Shown: positions 44,146 to 53,483 of the stretch, piece after piece
How the letters are laid out: the number at the start of each line of letters is the position of its first letter
Position numbering within the stretch: position 1 is the first letter of the stretch
Source: CALKZN01 sp964633815
GTDB taxonomy: Bacteria; Pseudomonadota; Gammaproteobacteria; Arenicellales; Arenicellaceae
DNA: 64,000 bases
Direction of reading: 5' to 3'
NCBI GenBank assembly: GCA_964633815.1
Contig: CAZWHW010000001.1
Span: 124,001-188,000, forward strand
Notes under the pieces: generated by a model
Seen by the model: only the letters and a program-made list of their open reading frames with translations
Databases searched by the model: none
Told to the model about the DNA's origin: nothing
Program-made: the position numbers and the translations under genes

Positions 44146-45816
44146 ATGGCCAAGAAAAATTCAAATTTAACTCTAACTGATTTACCTGCTTACAAAGCAT
44201 TGGAAAATCATTACAAGCTCATCAATCAATTAAACATGCGGCATTTATTTGAAACTGATGAAAAGCGTGGTCAAAAATTTTCGATTAAATGCGAAAAAAT
44301 TCTATTAGATTATTCAAAAAACCGTATCGTCGATGAAACGATTCCACTACTTTGCAACCTAGCAAGGGCTGTTGGTGTTGAGGATTGGCGACATCGAATG
44401 TTTTCAGGTGAAAAAATTAATAACACTGAAAACAGAGCAGTTTTACATACCGCCCTGCGCAACAAAACGGATAATCCAGTATTCGTTGATGGTGTAGACG
44501 TGATGCCTCAAATCCATTCCACACTTGATAAAATAAGAGTTTTTACAGATAAAGTCAGAAAAGGCACCTGGAAAGGTTACTCCAAACAAAAGATAACCGA
44601 TATTGTTAATATTGGTATTGGCGGATCTGATTTAGGCCCCAAAATGGCTTATCACGCGTTAAAGCCTTATCACCATAAAAGGCTCACAGTACATTATGTA
44701 TCCAATGTGGATGGTGCTCATATTGATAATGTTCTAGAAGACCTTAAACAAGAAACAACTCTATTTATCATCGCATCCAAAACATTCACTACTCATGAGA
44801 CCATCACTAATGCTCTAATGGCGCGCAAATGGTTTTTACAATGCGAGTCCTGTGAAAATGATATCAGTAAGCATTTTGTAGCTGTTTCAACCAACATTGA
44901 AGCTGTGACAGAGTTTGGCATTAACGCCGAGAATATATTCGAATTTTGGGACTGGGTTGGTGGCCGATATTCACTGTGGTCAGCAATTGGTTTATCTATT
45001 GTATTAGCCGTTGGTATGGATCGTTATGAAGAGTTTCTCGATGGTGCGTACGCCATGGACCAACACTTTAAAGAAGAGCCATTAGAAGAGAATATGCCTG
45101 TTATATTGGCCTTGTTAGGTGTTTGGTATAACAATTTTTTTGGTAGTGAAACCCATGGAATTTTACCTTATGATGACTACTTAAGAACCCTACCTTTTTA
45201 TCTTCAACAAGCTGATATGGAAAGCAATGGTAAATCAGTTGACAGAAATGGGGTCAAGGTAAATTATTCAACTGGGCCAATTATCTTTGGCACATCTGGT
45301 ATTAATGGACAGCATGCATTTTACCAAGCTATTCATCAAGGAACACAAATGATCCCTTCTGATTTTATAGTGTCAATACTTACGCATAGCACGCACCAAG
45401 ATGAACATGATATTATGATGGCCAATGCCTTAGCACAAACCGAAGCTTTAATGAAAGGCAGAACACTTGATGAAACCTATACAGATTTTGTTGATAGTAA
45501 AGCAGAAATTGAAGATGTAGAAGATCGAATACATCATATGGTTTTCGAAGGTAACAACCCAACAAACACTCTGCTATTAGATAAACTAACACCACATTCT
45601 CTTGGTATGTTAATTACCCTCTATGAGCACAAAATATTTGTTCAAGGCATTATATGGAACCTAAACTCATTCGACCAATGGGGGGTCGAATTAGGAAAAA
45701 AATTAGCTAAAAATATTTTAGCTGACATAAAAAACGCAGGAAAAATCACATCACATGACAACTCCACAAATGCGTTAATTAACTATTATAAAAGTGTAGT
45801 TCAAAAAAAGCGTTAA
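44146..45816 (+). CDS. pgi: Glucose-6-phosphate isomerase
   Basis: Interconverts fructose-6-phosphate and glucose-6-phosphate, linking the fructokinase product to Zwf. I use the ATG at 44146 (MAKKNSNL), 22 bases after pgl; a longer frame would overlap pgl. The 556-residue protein has IVNIGIGGSDLGPKMA near 150-165, ASKTFTTHET, the signature DWVGGRYSLWSAIGLS near 270, and GILPYDDYL. Length is normal for the family. Confidence 0.97.
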   Translation: MAKKNSNLTLTDLPAYKALENHYKLINQLNMRHLFETDEKRGQKFSIKCEKILLDYSKNRIVDETIPLLCNLARAVGVEDWRHRMFSGEKINNTENRAVLHTALRNKTDNPVFVDGVDVMPQIHSTLDKIRVFTDKVRKGTWKGYSKQKITDIVNIGIGGSDLGPKMAYHALKPYHHKRLTVHYVSNVDGAHIDNVLEDLKQETTLFIIASKTFTTHETITNALMARKWFLQCESCENDISKHFVAVSTNIEAVTEFGINAENIFEFWDWVGGRYSLWSAIGLSIVLAVGMDRYEEFLDGAYAMDQHFKEEPLEENMPVILALLGVWYNNFFGSETHGILPYDDYLRTLPFYLQQADMESNGKSVDRNGVKVNYSTGPIIFGTSGINGQHAFYQAIHQGTQMIPSDFIVSILTHSTHQDEHDIMMANALAQTEALMKGRTLDETYTDFVDSKAEIEDVEDRIHHMVFEGNNPTNTLLLDKLTPHSLGMLITLYEHKIFVQGIIWNLNSFDQWGVELGKKLAKNILADIKNAGKITSHDNSTNALINYYKSVVQKKR

Positions 45817-45873
45817 ATACAATTACTCAAGCTTTTTCATTATTAATACTAAAAAAATAGGAGCAAACTAACA

Positions 45874-46263
45874 ATGGCAACAAATTACCCTTCTCTTCTC
45901 GAAATAGGCATCAAAAACCCAGAAGAAATAATTCGTTATTCACTACAATCAAAGAACGATATCGATAGCTTACGCATAGTCTATAAGCGCAAACAAGGAT
46001 CATTACTACCATCTAGTAAAAAGTTTATTTTTAACCGTATCAAAAGAATGGTTTCCGCTGAGAGTGATAGCGATAAAACTAAGATCATTTATCAGATCAA
46101 CCCAATTTTAGATAAAGTTATCTCTGAATTAGATCAAGTTGTTAATCATCAACATACTCATGAAGAGCAAAAAGAAATTATTCATGATGAGATTAACAGA
46201 CTTGATCAAGAAGTCACTTCCAGAATAGCTTACATCAAAACACTCGTGGATAAACTAAATTAA
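45874..46263 (+). CDS. DUF3461 family protein
   Basis: A 129-residue protein that matches my memory of the DUF3461 family of gammaproteobacteria, with YPSLLEIGIKNPEEIIRYSL at the start, RIVYKRKQGSLLPSSKKF near 34-51 and a C-terminal coiled-coil-like ELDQVVNHQHTHEEQKEI. The function is unknown. A TAGGAGC precedes the ATG. It follows pgi by 57 bases and may share the ED transcript. Confidence 0.82.
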   Translation: MATNYPSLLEIGIKNPEEIIRYSLQSKNDIDSLRIVYKRKQGSLLPSSKKFIFNRIKRMVSAESDSDKTKIIYQINPILDKVISELDQVVNHQHTHEEQKEIIHDEINRLDQEVTSRIAYIKTLVDKLN

Positions 46264-46372
46264 AAGCCATTACTTACCGACAATGGGAATAATAAATCTT
46301 AAAAGAAGAAGAATGACTTATTATTCAAAAATACATTAAACGGTGGGCTTTTTTTAGTCCTATAACACTGAA

Positions 46373-47380
46373 TTAGCTGGCATTCATTAATGCAATTGAA
46401 GTGTCCAGCATGCGGTTTGAAAAACCCCATTCGTTGTCATACCACGACATTACTTTTACCAATTTTCCAGCAACTTTTGTTTGTGTCGCATCAAAATTAC
46501 TGGAAAAAGCATTATGATTAAAATCAATAGACACCAAAGGTTCATCATTATAAGCTAAGACTGTTTTCATGGCTCCTTTGGATGCGGTTGCTATCAATTC
46601 ATTGACCTCTTCAATATTTGTTTCTCTCGCTGCTATAAAATTCAAATCCACCAAAGAAACATTGATTGTTGGTACTCGAATAGCCATACCATCTAATTTA
46701 CCAACCAATTCAGGCAGCACAAGACCAACCGCACTCGCCGCACCTGTTTTTGTAGGTATCATCGACATAGTGGCTGAACGTGCTCTATAGAAATCTGTAT
46801 GATAAACATCGCTTAAATTTTGATCATTAGTATAAGCATGAATTGTTGTCATTGACCCTTGTTCAATTCCTAATGAATCATTTAATACTTTTGCAACTGG
46901 TGCCAAACAATTTGTAGTACATGATGCGTTTGAAATTACTTGGTCTGTAGACTTAAGAGAATCGTGGTTAACCCCATAAACTATCGTTGCATCCACATTC
47001 TTACCAGGTGCAGAAATAATAACTTTTTTAGCACCTGCGTTAATATGAGCCATTGCTTGATCTTTACTTGCAAAAATACCTGTACATTCTAAAACCACAT
47101 CAACATTTAACTCATTCCATGGAAGTTGACCAGGATCTCGTTCTGAAAACATTTTAATCTCATTTCCTGCAACCGACATCGAATTTTCAGAACTGGTCAC
47201 CTCATAAGGAAATCGACCATGTACAGTATCATAACGAGTCAGATGCGTATTCAATTTTACATCTCCTAAATCATTGATTGCCACGATCTGGATTTCAGAT
47301 TGTCTTTCGGATTCGTATAGCGCTTTTAAAATATTTCTACCAATTCGGCCATAACCATTAATTGCTACTCTAATTGTCAT
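46373..47380 (-). CDS. gap: Glyceraldehyde-3-phosphate dehydrogenase
   Basis: Oxidises glyceraldehyde-3-phosphate to 1,3-bisphosphoglycerate with NAD(P), here receiving the KDPG aldolase product. The 335-residue protein has AINGYGRIGRNIL at 5-17, the catalytic cysteine in SNASCTTNCLAP near 150-161, and WYDNEWGFSNRM near 313-324. It is on the opposite strand to the ED genes, convergent with the DUF3461 gene, with its own 5' region. Confidence 0.97.
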   Translation of the reverse strand: MTIRVAINGYGRIGRNILKALYESERQSEIQIVAINDLGDVKLNTHLTRYDTVHGRFPYEVTSSENSMSVAGNEIKMFSERDPGQLPWNELNVDVVLECTGIFASKDQAMAHINAGAKKVIISAPGKNVDATIVYGVNHDSLKSTDQVISNASCTTNCLAPVAKVLNDSLGIEQGSMTTIHAYTNDQNLSDVYHTDFYRARSATMSMIPTKTGAASAVGLVLPELVGKLDGMAIRVPTINVSLVDLNFIAARETNIEEVNELIATASKGAMKTVLAYNDEPLVSIDFNHNAFSSNFDATQTKVAGKLVKVMSWYDNEWGFSNRMLDTSIALMNAS

Positions 47381-48053
47381 TTTTATTCCTGTAAAAAATT
47401 TAGTTCTTAATTTAAATTAGATATTATTCTAATTTTCACATTTATTTTCAGCTAAAATATTAGCACCTAGTGTGTTACAAAATTGATACGTAACTTCATA
47501 AATATGATACTGATTTTACGAGTTGGATCTAAATTTATATAGAAAAAATATGTTACCTTTACACGCTATATTGATGTCAATTTAAGGCAGCTTAATTTAC
47601 GTTAATATCGAATAAGTTTAACCGTAAAAATACTATTGATTTTCAATCTATGTAGCCAACGTGACTGCGAAGAAGTCATCATCTTTCGATTTTTTATATT
47701 GCTTAGAACTCTTTCCTGAGAACTATCAAATACTATTTATTAATTAATAAAATAAATTTGCAAATTATCATGCAATTAGAAATGGGCAGGATTTGTTATT
47801 TTTTATTTCTTCCAGTTTGAACGCAAATACTATTTAGGCATCCCATAACCTTTCTCGAATTAACTCACTTTCACTTGTTATCCGATCCTTGAATTTATAT
47901 ATCTATCCAGTCTAAGAAAGAACCAGAGAGTAAAAGGTAAGTAGAAAACTAACTTAAAACTATACCTTTTCTCTCTTGTTCTCAGATTATCAGCTCAAAT
48001 GATCCTAAAAAAGACAATATACTGATAATCTATTTTCCTAATTTTATTAGAAA
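47381..48053. other. 673-base intergenic region between gap and the barrel protein gene
   Basis: AT-rich with no gene recognised. It must hold the gap promoter near the left end. The right half is rich in hairpins: 47925-47976, GATTATCAG/CTGATAATC at 47985-48030, and CTAATTT/AAATTAG at 48038-48057 overlapping the barrel-gene stop. Confidence 0.5.
47925..47976. terminator. Hairpin downstream of the outer-membrane protein gene
   Basis: AGAGAGTAAAAGGTA pairs with TACCTTTTCTCTCT with one bulged base around a 23-base loop, 78 bases past the gene's stop codon. It may be a transcript end; no U-tract is present. Confidence 0.4.
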
Positions 48054-49439
48054 TTAGAATTTGACAGAAATTTCCGAAGTAAAACCGTCAAAACCAGCAC
48101 CAATTTGGCCACCAGAATTCACACCTTCGTCTTGATCAACAAATTCAAATTTCCAAAGCGTTCTAGGGTTCAACCACCAACCAACACCAACCTGTAAACG
48201 CTCAACATTATTGTCCTCTTGAACAATTAGGTCAGACGTATTTTCAGTTTCAGCATATCGAGCAGCTACAAAGAATCTTCTAGGAATAATATATTGTTGA
48301 CCTTCAATGATGAAATACTCGACTTCTGCATCACCCTCAACAACATTATTAGAGTCTTCTCTCTCGCCAGCTGCATTCAAGAAAGAAATACCAGCTTGTG
48401 CATTACCATTAGCATCAGCAAAAGTGTAATCATCAGTTGATCTACCAAAACCCAAAATAATACTAGATTGGTCATTCGGTTGATAAGCCAAGTTCAATTG
48501 AATAATTGACTGATCAAGACCAGGTAACGCACCAATATGAGCATCACGTGTTCCAGAACCTGTACGAGAGAAGTTGTAGTTCTCACCATCACCGAAACGA
48601 TAGTTAGTAGTAGTTACACCATCAAGACTAGCAACTCCATTGGCGCCGAACCTAAGCTGGTCGCCTTGATTCGCTTGGAACCAGTTTAAACCTGCTTTCC
48701 AGCCACCTGCAAATTCAAGAGTACCTTGCAAACGAAGGTTATAGCCTCGATCTTCCTGGAATTGCTCACCAAAACTAGATGTTGTGATATGCCCAGCCAC
48801 ATTGAATTTGCGAAGTGAACCACTAGAATAGCTTTTAGTGTAACTTAGTTGGATACCATTCTCAGCTGTTGCAAAGTCAGTAAGACCATTACCGATCAAT
48901 GCGTTACCTTGGTTATCCGCACCATCTTGGAAGCCTTTAAACTGAAAAGGAGCAGCACCAATGTTTCCGACCCTAAGAGTCAAATCAGAATCATCTCTTG
49001 CATTACCAGCTAGACCTAGAAGTTCAAACTCGATACCACCAAAATCTTGGTGGAATGAGAAATCTCGATCACCATTATTACCAAAGTCATTTGGCTCTTC
49101 AGCAATATCAACATCAGCTGTAATGTGATCATTAATTTTGAATTTCAATTGCAGATTAACTCTCAAACGACCAAAGCCTGACTCTTGTTCTTCATCTTCA
49201 GGACTAAATGCACCATCAGCTGCTTGAATAGCTTGAAAGTTTTGTAATGCTAAAAAACGAAGTTCTAATCTTTCACCCAAAAGAAGATTAGGCTTGGATG
49301 GCGGATGAACTGCTTTTGGTTGCTCTAATTTGTTTTTTGCAAGTGCAGCGCCCGGTGCTAACAACGCACTTAAGGCAATTACGCTTGAAAAACTTTTCAA
49401 TTTTTTAAACATTGTTTCATTACAATGATTATTCTTCAT
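48054..49439 (-). CDS. Outer-membrane beta-barrel protein, porin-like
   Basis: A 461-residue exported protein of unknown detailed function. GGGAGGA lies just before the ATG at 49439, deciding the start; the N-terminus is a slightly long signal peptide with cleavage expected near ALAKN (about 36). The mature part shows alternating hydrophobic strands with aromatic ends (LELRFLALQNFQ, RLRVNLQLKFKIN, LRLQGTLEFAGGW) and ends in phenylalanine (EISVKF), the usual assembly signal for BAM. Being beside the polyol/ED locus it could admit sugars or polyols, but this is only positional. Confidence 0.75.
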   Translation of the reverse strand: MKNNHCNETMFKKLKSFSSVIALSALLAPGAALAKNKLEQPKAVHPPSKPNLLLGERLELRFLALQNFQAIQAADGAFSPEDEEQESGFGRLRVNLQLKFKINDHITADVDIAEEPNDFGNNGDRDFSFHQDFGGIEFELLGLAGNARDDSDLTLRVGNIGAAPFQFKGFQDGADNQGNALIGNGLTDFATAENGIQLSYTKSYSSGSLRKFNVAGHITTSSFGEQFQEDRGYNLRLQGTLEFAGGWKAGLNWFQANQGDQLRFGANGVASLDGVTTTNYRFGDGENYNFSRTGSGTRDAHIGALPGLDQSIIQLNLAYQPNDQSSIILGFGRSTDDYTFADANGNAQAGISFLNAAGEREDSNNVVEGDAEVEYFIIEGQQYIIPRRFFVAARYAETENTSDLIVQEDNNVERLQVGVGWWLNPRTLWKFEFVDQDEGVNSGGQIGAGFDGFTSEISVKF

Positions 49440-50133
49440 ATATTCCTCCCTAGGATCTTCATATATTTATTTATCATTTGGTTTGTGATTATTTTTTTAT
49501 GCTTATAATCTGAACTTTACTTATCTTAATGCTACAAACACCAAGACAAGATAAGCGTCATTCATATAATTAAAATGCCTATCTATTATGTCTCATTGTT
49601 CTTTTTAGGAACATCTACCAATTTTATAGACAATATTTTTCAAAACTGATACGCATTTGCTAAATGCATATATAATTTTGCAATCTAAAGCTTTTTTTTG
49701 ATAATACTTAAAAAACGCTCAACCCTTATATTAGCTATATTCTTCTGTCCTTTTTATAAAAAAGGTCATTACTACCTCAAGAATATCTTAAAAGACAAAA
49801 TATCACACTAATTAGAATATTTTAGCTCAAAATTCAAGCTTAAATCAACTCTTACTACTATTAGATCAAAACTATCCAACCCAAAAAGCCACCCAAAGCA
49901 TAAAAAATCCATTAAATTGCACAGAAACTCCCGTGAATCATGAAGTTATGCCTATAGCTCAACTAGGCCAATTAATACTTATCAAATGCAGCTTTTGGAA
50001 ACAAAACCGGAATTAACAATATGGTTACAAATACAGACAAAACAATAACAAATGTGACTTTATTTACATAAAAAATATAGTTACTATGATTTGGCAATAA
50101 GCGTAATTTATTAAAGTTATTCTAAATAAAAAA
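49440..50133. other. 694-base intergenic region, no gene seen
   Basis: Very AT-rich, between the divergent barrel-protein and fghA genes. A CCTTTTT/AAAAAGG palindrome lies at 49749-49765. No tRNA, riboswitch or coding frame was recognised. Confidence 0.5.
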
Positions 50134-50970
50134 ATGTCATTACAAATTATTTCCTCTAGTCGCTGTTTTGGCGGCAAACAATCCACTTTCTCCCATAAAT
50201 CTGAAGTGTGTAAAACAGTGATGCGATTTACTGTTTTTCTGCCAAAAGAATCAAAAAAAAATAAAATACCTGTTCTATGGTTTCTTTCTGGCCTGACTTG
50301 CACAGAAGAAAATGCAACTGTAAAAGCGGGAGCTCAGCTGTATGCCGCAAAACATGGAATAGCTCTCGTAATCCCTGACACCAGCCCAAGGGATACATTT
50401 ATCAAGCAAGACAATGAGGATGATTTTATTGGCTCTGGCGCCAGTTTCTATGTGGACGCGACTGAAAAGCCATGGAAGAGCAACTATCAAATGTATTCGT
50501 ATTTGATTGATGAACTACAAACATTAATTACTCAACAATTTCCAATTAACCCTAATAGACAAGGGATTTTCGGACATTCTATGGGAGGTCATGGCGCGCT
50601 TACTTTGGGATTGAAACATTCTGATTTATTTCAATCAATTTCTGCATTCGCTCCTATATGCGCTCCTACGCAATGCTCATTTGGTAGAAACGCTTTCCTT
50701 GCTTATCTAGGTGAAAACGAAGAAACATGGCAAGAATATGATGCGACGGCTTTGATTTTAAATGGGAAAAAAAGTAATGAAATTTTGATTGATCAAGGAA
50801 CAAAAGATGAATTCCTACAGGACCAACTAAAACCTGAATTATTTTCCATAGCCTGTGAAATAAAAAGCCAACCTTTAAAGTTTCGTTTACAACATGGTTA
50901 TGACCATAGTTACTTTTTTGTCGCCACTTTTATGCAAGACCATATGGCATTCCATGCTAAAAACCTATAA
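50134..50970 (+). CDS. fghA: S-formylglutathione hydrolase
   Basis: Hydrolyses S-formylglutathione to formate and glutathione, the second step of glutathione-dependent formaldehyde detoxification. The 278-residue esterase-D-type protein has FLSGLTCTEENA near 51-62, the nucleophile elbow GHSMGGHGALT near 149-159, DQGTKDEFL with the triad aspartate and a C-terminal GYDHSYFF with the histidine. No adhC or formate dehydrogenase gene is adjacent. A strong bidirectional terminator follows. Confidence 0.95.
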   Translation: MSLQIISSSRCFGGKQSTFSHKSEVCKTVMRFTVFLPKESKKNKIPVLWFLSGLTCTEENATVKAGAQLYAAKHGIALVIPDTSPRDTFIKQDNEDDFIGSGASFYVDATEKPWKSNYQMYSYLIDELQTLITQQFPINPNRQGIFGHSMGGHGALTLGLKHSDLFQSISAFAPICAPTQCSFGRNAFLAYLGENEETWQEYDATALILNGKKSNEILIDQGTKDEFLQDQLKPELFSIACEIKSQPLKFRLQHGYDHSYFFVATFMQDHMAFHAKNL

Positions 50971-51035
50971 GCATCCTTACTGACAGATTGACAATAGCAT
51001 TAACATGTTTGTTCGACTGAACAATCTTCACTAAC

Positions 51036-51065
51036 AAAAAAGGCAGGGCAATGCCCTGCCTTTTT
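51036..51065. terminator. Bidirectional intrinsic terminator between fghA and the cytochrome gene
   Basis: GGCAGGGCA and TGCCCTGCC form a GC-rich stem flanked by an A-run on one side and a T-run on the other. It can end transcripts from both convergent genes. It is the only classical intrinsic terminator I saw in the window. Confidence 0.93.
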
Positions 51066-51083
51066 CATCAGAAAATAACTTTA

Positions 51084-51662
51084 TTATTTTATACGAACGC
51101 TTTCAACTGGATAGCCCATAAAATCATTTTGCGCATAGTTTTTATGACAGTTATGGCAGAATTTTTGACTGACACCCATCTTGCCGCCATTTCGCGTCGT
51201 ACCAGAATAAAACCAACCACCGGTTTTTGGTGCTTTTTCAAGACCCACTTTTTCCATAGCTAGCAATGGACCCCTAGTCAAATTGCCGTTAGCTTTGATT
51301 TTGTAACTTTCTTTGATCGCAATACTTCCAATCGGGAAATTTGCCCCAGATTTATACTCTACATAGGTAGAATGACCAATATCATTTACATAAGTCATTA
51401 ACCAACGATTACTGTGCCAACCTGGTTTTGCTGGACCTGTAGCACCAGCCTTCCATTTCGTATATTCAAGAGCAAGAGGCTGTTCACCTTTTTGATACGC
51501 CGCAATCAACCCATCACGCGAGCATTCATAGTGAGCATTGATTTCAGTTTGCGTTAGGTCTTCTACTTTTTTACCTTCAGGCAACGGACATGCTGCATAA
51601 GCTGTTTGACTGAAAGCACTCAGTGCGCTTAACGCCACTAATGAGCCAATTATTTTTTTCAT
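51084..51662 (-). CDS. Periplasmic monohaem cytochrome, P460-like
   Basis: A 192-residue exported protein with a signal peptide ending near residue 23 (TAYAA) and a single CxxCH haem-binding site (C169, C172, H173) near the C-terminus. The late haem motif, preceded by a beta-rich domain with conserved tryptophans, resembles cytochrome P460 and its relatives. The typical P460 enzyme oxidises hydroxylamine, but the cross-linking lysine cannot be verified by eye. It is convergent with fghA and divergent from the glutamate-synthase-like gene. Confidence 0.65.
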   Translation of the reverse strand: MKKIIGSLVALSALSAFSQTAYAACPLPEGKKVEDLTQTEINAHYECSRDGLIAAYQKGEQPLALEYTKWKAGATGPAKPGWHSNRWLMTYVNDIGHSTYVEYKSGANFPIGSIAIKESYKIKANGNLTRGPLLAMEKVGLEKAPKTGGWFYSGTTRNGGKMGVSQKFCHNCHKNYAQNDFMGYPVESVRIK

Positions 51663-51887
51663 GTAATACCTCTTATTTTAATATTTAATTAGTAGTTATA
51701 CATTTTAGTAGTTAACCACTGTTTTCTCTTTAAGCGACTTAAAGAGACCATAGAACAGAATATTTACTTACAATTTTTTTCAAAATTTACTTACAATTTT
51801 TCATTATTTTTACAATTGAATAGTCTACAATCTCATACTATGCTACCAGAAAGAATAACTAATTAAATTCTAAATTAATCAACAATA

Positions 51888-53471
51888 ATGATATTCCGAC
51901 ATATTTTCATCTTCTTAGCCATCATTTTATCCGGTTTGACACTGGCCATTAGTCACTTTTGGACACCTTTTATTTGGACATTTTTAATATTAGTCCCATT
52001 GATCGCAGTTGGTATTTGCGACATGCTGCAAACGCAAAGCACTTTAAGGCGCCTTTATCCTGTACTTGCTCATATTCGTTATTTTCTAGAATCATTTCGA
52101 AAAGAAATTCAACAGTATTTTGTCGAATCGGACATCGAGGGAACACCCATTCCTCGAGAATATCGTTCATTAATCTATCAACGATCAAAAAAAGCGCGCG
52201 ACACCAGACCTTTTGGAACAATTTTCGATGTTAACCGCCCGGGCTATGAATGGGTCAATCACTCACTTCTACCCAAACATTTAACAGAAAGCGATCCGCG
52301 CATATCTTTCGGCGGAGATGACTGTACTCAGCCATATCTAGCCTCACCATTAAACATTTCTGCAATGAGTTATGGCGCATTAAGCAAAAATGCCATAAGA
52401 GCGCTGAATAAAGGTGCCAAAATTGGCGGCTTCTATCATAATACTGGTGAAGGCAGTATTAGCCCTTATCACCTAGAACATGGTGGCGATTTAGTTTGGC
52501 AAATAGGCACCGGGTACTTTGGATGCCGAAATGAAGATGGGTCTTTCAATGATGAAATGTTTGCAAAAAATGCTCAACAAGACTCGGTCAAAATGATCGA
52601 AATCAAGCTCTCACAAGGTGCAAAACCAGGGCACGGCGGAATTTTACCCGCAGCCAAGGTAAATGAAGAGGTTGCACAAATTCGTAGTGTTCCTCTAGGC
52701 AAAGACGTTATTTCTCCACCCTCACATCCTGCCTTTTCAACGCCAGTGGGTTTGTTAGAGTTCGTGAAAAAATTGCGTGAACTCTCCGGAGGTAAGCCCG
52801 TCGGGTTTAAACTCTGCATTGGTCGTCATGACGAGTTTCTTGCTATTTGTAAAGCTATGCTAGAAACTAATATTTTGCCTGATTTCATTACTGTTGACGG
52901 CGCTGAAGGCGGCACAGGGGCAGCACCTACCGAAATGACTAACTCTGTTGGCACACCTATCAAAGATTCTCTAATTTTTGTTAATAATGCGCTGATTGGT
53001 ATTGGTTTAAGAGACAAAATCCGCATTATTGCTTCTGGAAAAATGTTTTCTGCTTTTCATATTTTAAGAGCAATAGCAATTGGCGCCGACACCGTCAATT
53101 CAGCGCGAGGCATGATGCTAGCTTTAGGCTGCATTCAAGCTCGCAGCTGCAACACTGATCACTGTCCAACTGGGATTGCCACACAAGACCCCCATAGAAA
53201 TAAAGGCTTAGTTGTTAGTGACAAAGCTCAACGAGTTGCAAACTTCCAAAGAGAAACAGTTACTAACTTAGTGGATTTATTAGGTACAGCTGGATTAGAC
53301 AGTTTAGAACAACTACAACCATGTCATATTAATCGCAGAGTTCAAGGTACTGACGTTAAAACGTATGCGGAGTTGTATCCAAAGATCCCCCTGAATTGCT
53401 TACTCCAAGAAGGTTGTATGCCACCAGATTGGCAAAGAGATTGGGATATTGCCGACCCTAAACGATGGTAG
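51888..53471 (+). CDS. FMN-binding glutamate synthase-like protein
   Basis: A 527-residue protein with two N-terminal transmembrane helices (about 1-45), then a single FMN-binding TIM-barrel domain as in the central part of glutamate synthase. Visible blocks are LNISAMSYGALSKNAIRALN near 155-174, TGEGSISPYHLEHGGD, KPGHGGILPAAKV, TVDGAEGGTGAAPTE near 335, and CNTDHCPTGIATQDP near 420. There is no glutaminase domain and no small subunit, so it is not a standard GOGAT. The reaction is unknown, although an alpha/beta-barrel amine or glutamate redox role is likely. Confidence 0.85.
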   Translation: MIFRHIFIFLAIILSGLTLAISHFWTPFIWTFLILVPLIAVGICDMLQTQSTLRRLYPVLAHIRYFLESFRKEIQQYFVESDIEGTPIPREYRSLIYQRSKKARDTRPFGTIFDVNRPGYEWVNHSLLPKHLTESDPRISFGGDDCTQPYLASPLNISAMSYGALSKNAIRALNKGAKIGGFYHNTGEGSISPYHLEHGGDLVWQIGTGYFGCRNEDGSFNDEMFAKNAQQDSVKMIEIKLSQGAKPGHGGILPAAKVNEEVAQIRSVPLGKDVISPPSHPAFSTPVGLLEFVKKLRELSGGKPVGFKLCIGRHDEFLAICKAMLETNILPDFITVDGAEGGTGAAPTEMTNSVGTPIKDSLIFVNNALIGIGLRDKIRIIASGKMFSAFHILRAIAIGADTVNSARGMMLALGCIQARSCNTDHCPTGIATQDPHRNKGLVVSDKAQRVANFQRETVTNLVDLLGTAGLDSLEQLQPCHINRRVQGTDVKTYAELYPKIPLNCLLQEGCMPPDWQRDWDIADPKRW

Positions 53472-53483
53472 AAACCTTCACAA

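Noticed and set aside
49950..49968. GCCTATAGCTCA match to the start of the CAU tRNA
   Set aside because: Only 12 bases match, no D arm, anticodon arm or T arm follows, and the site folds as a short local hairpin; probably chance.
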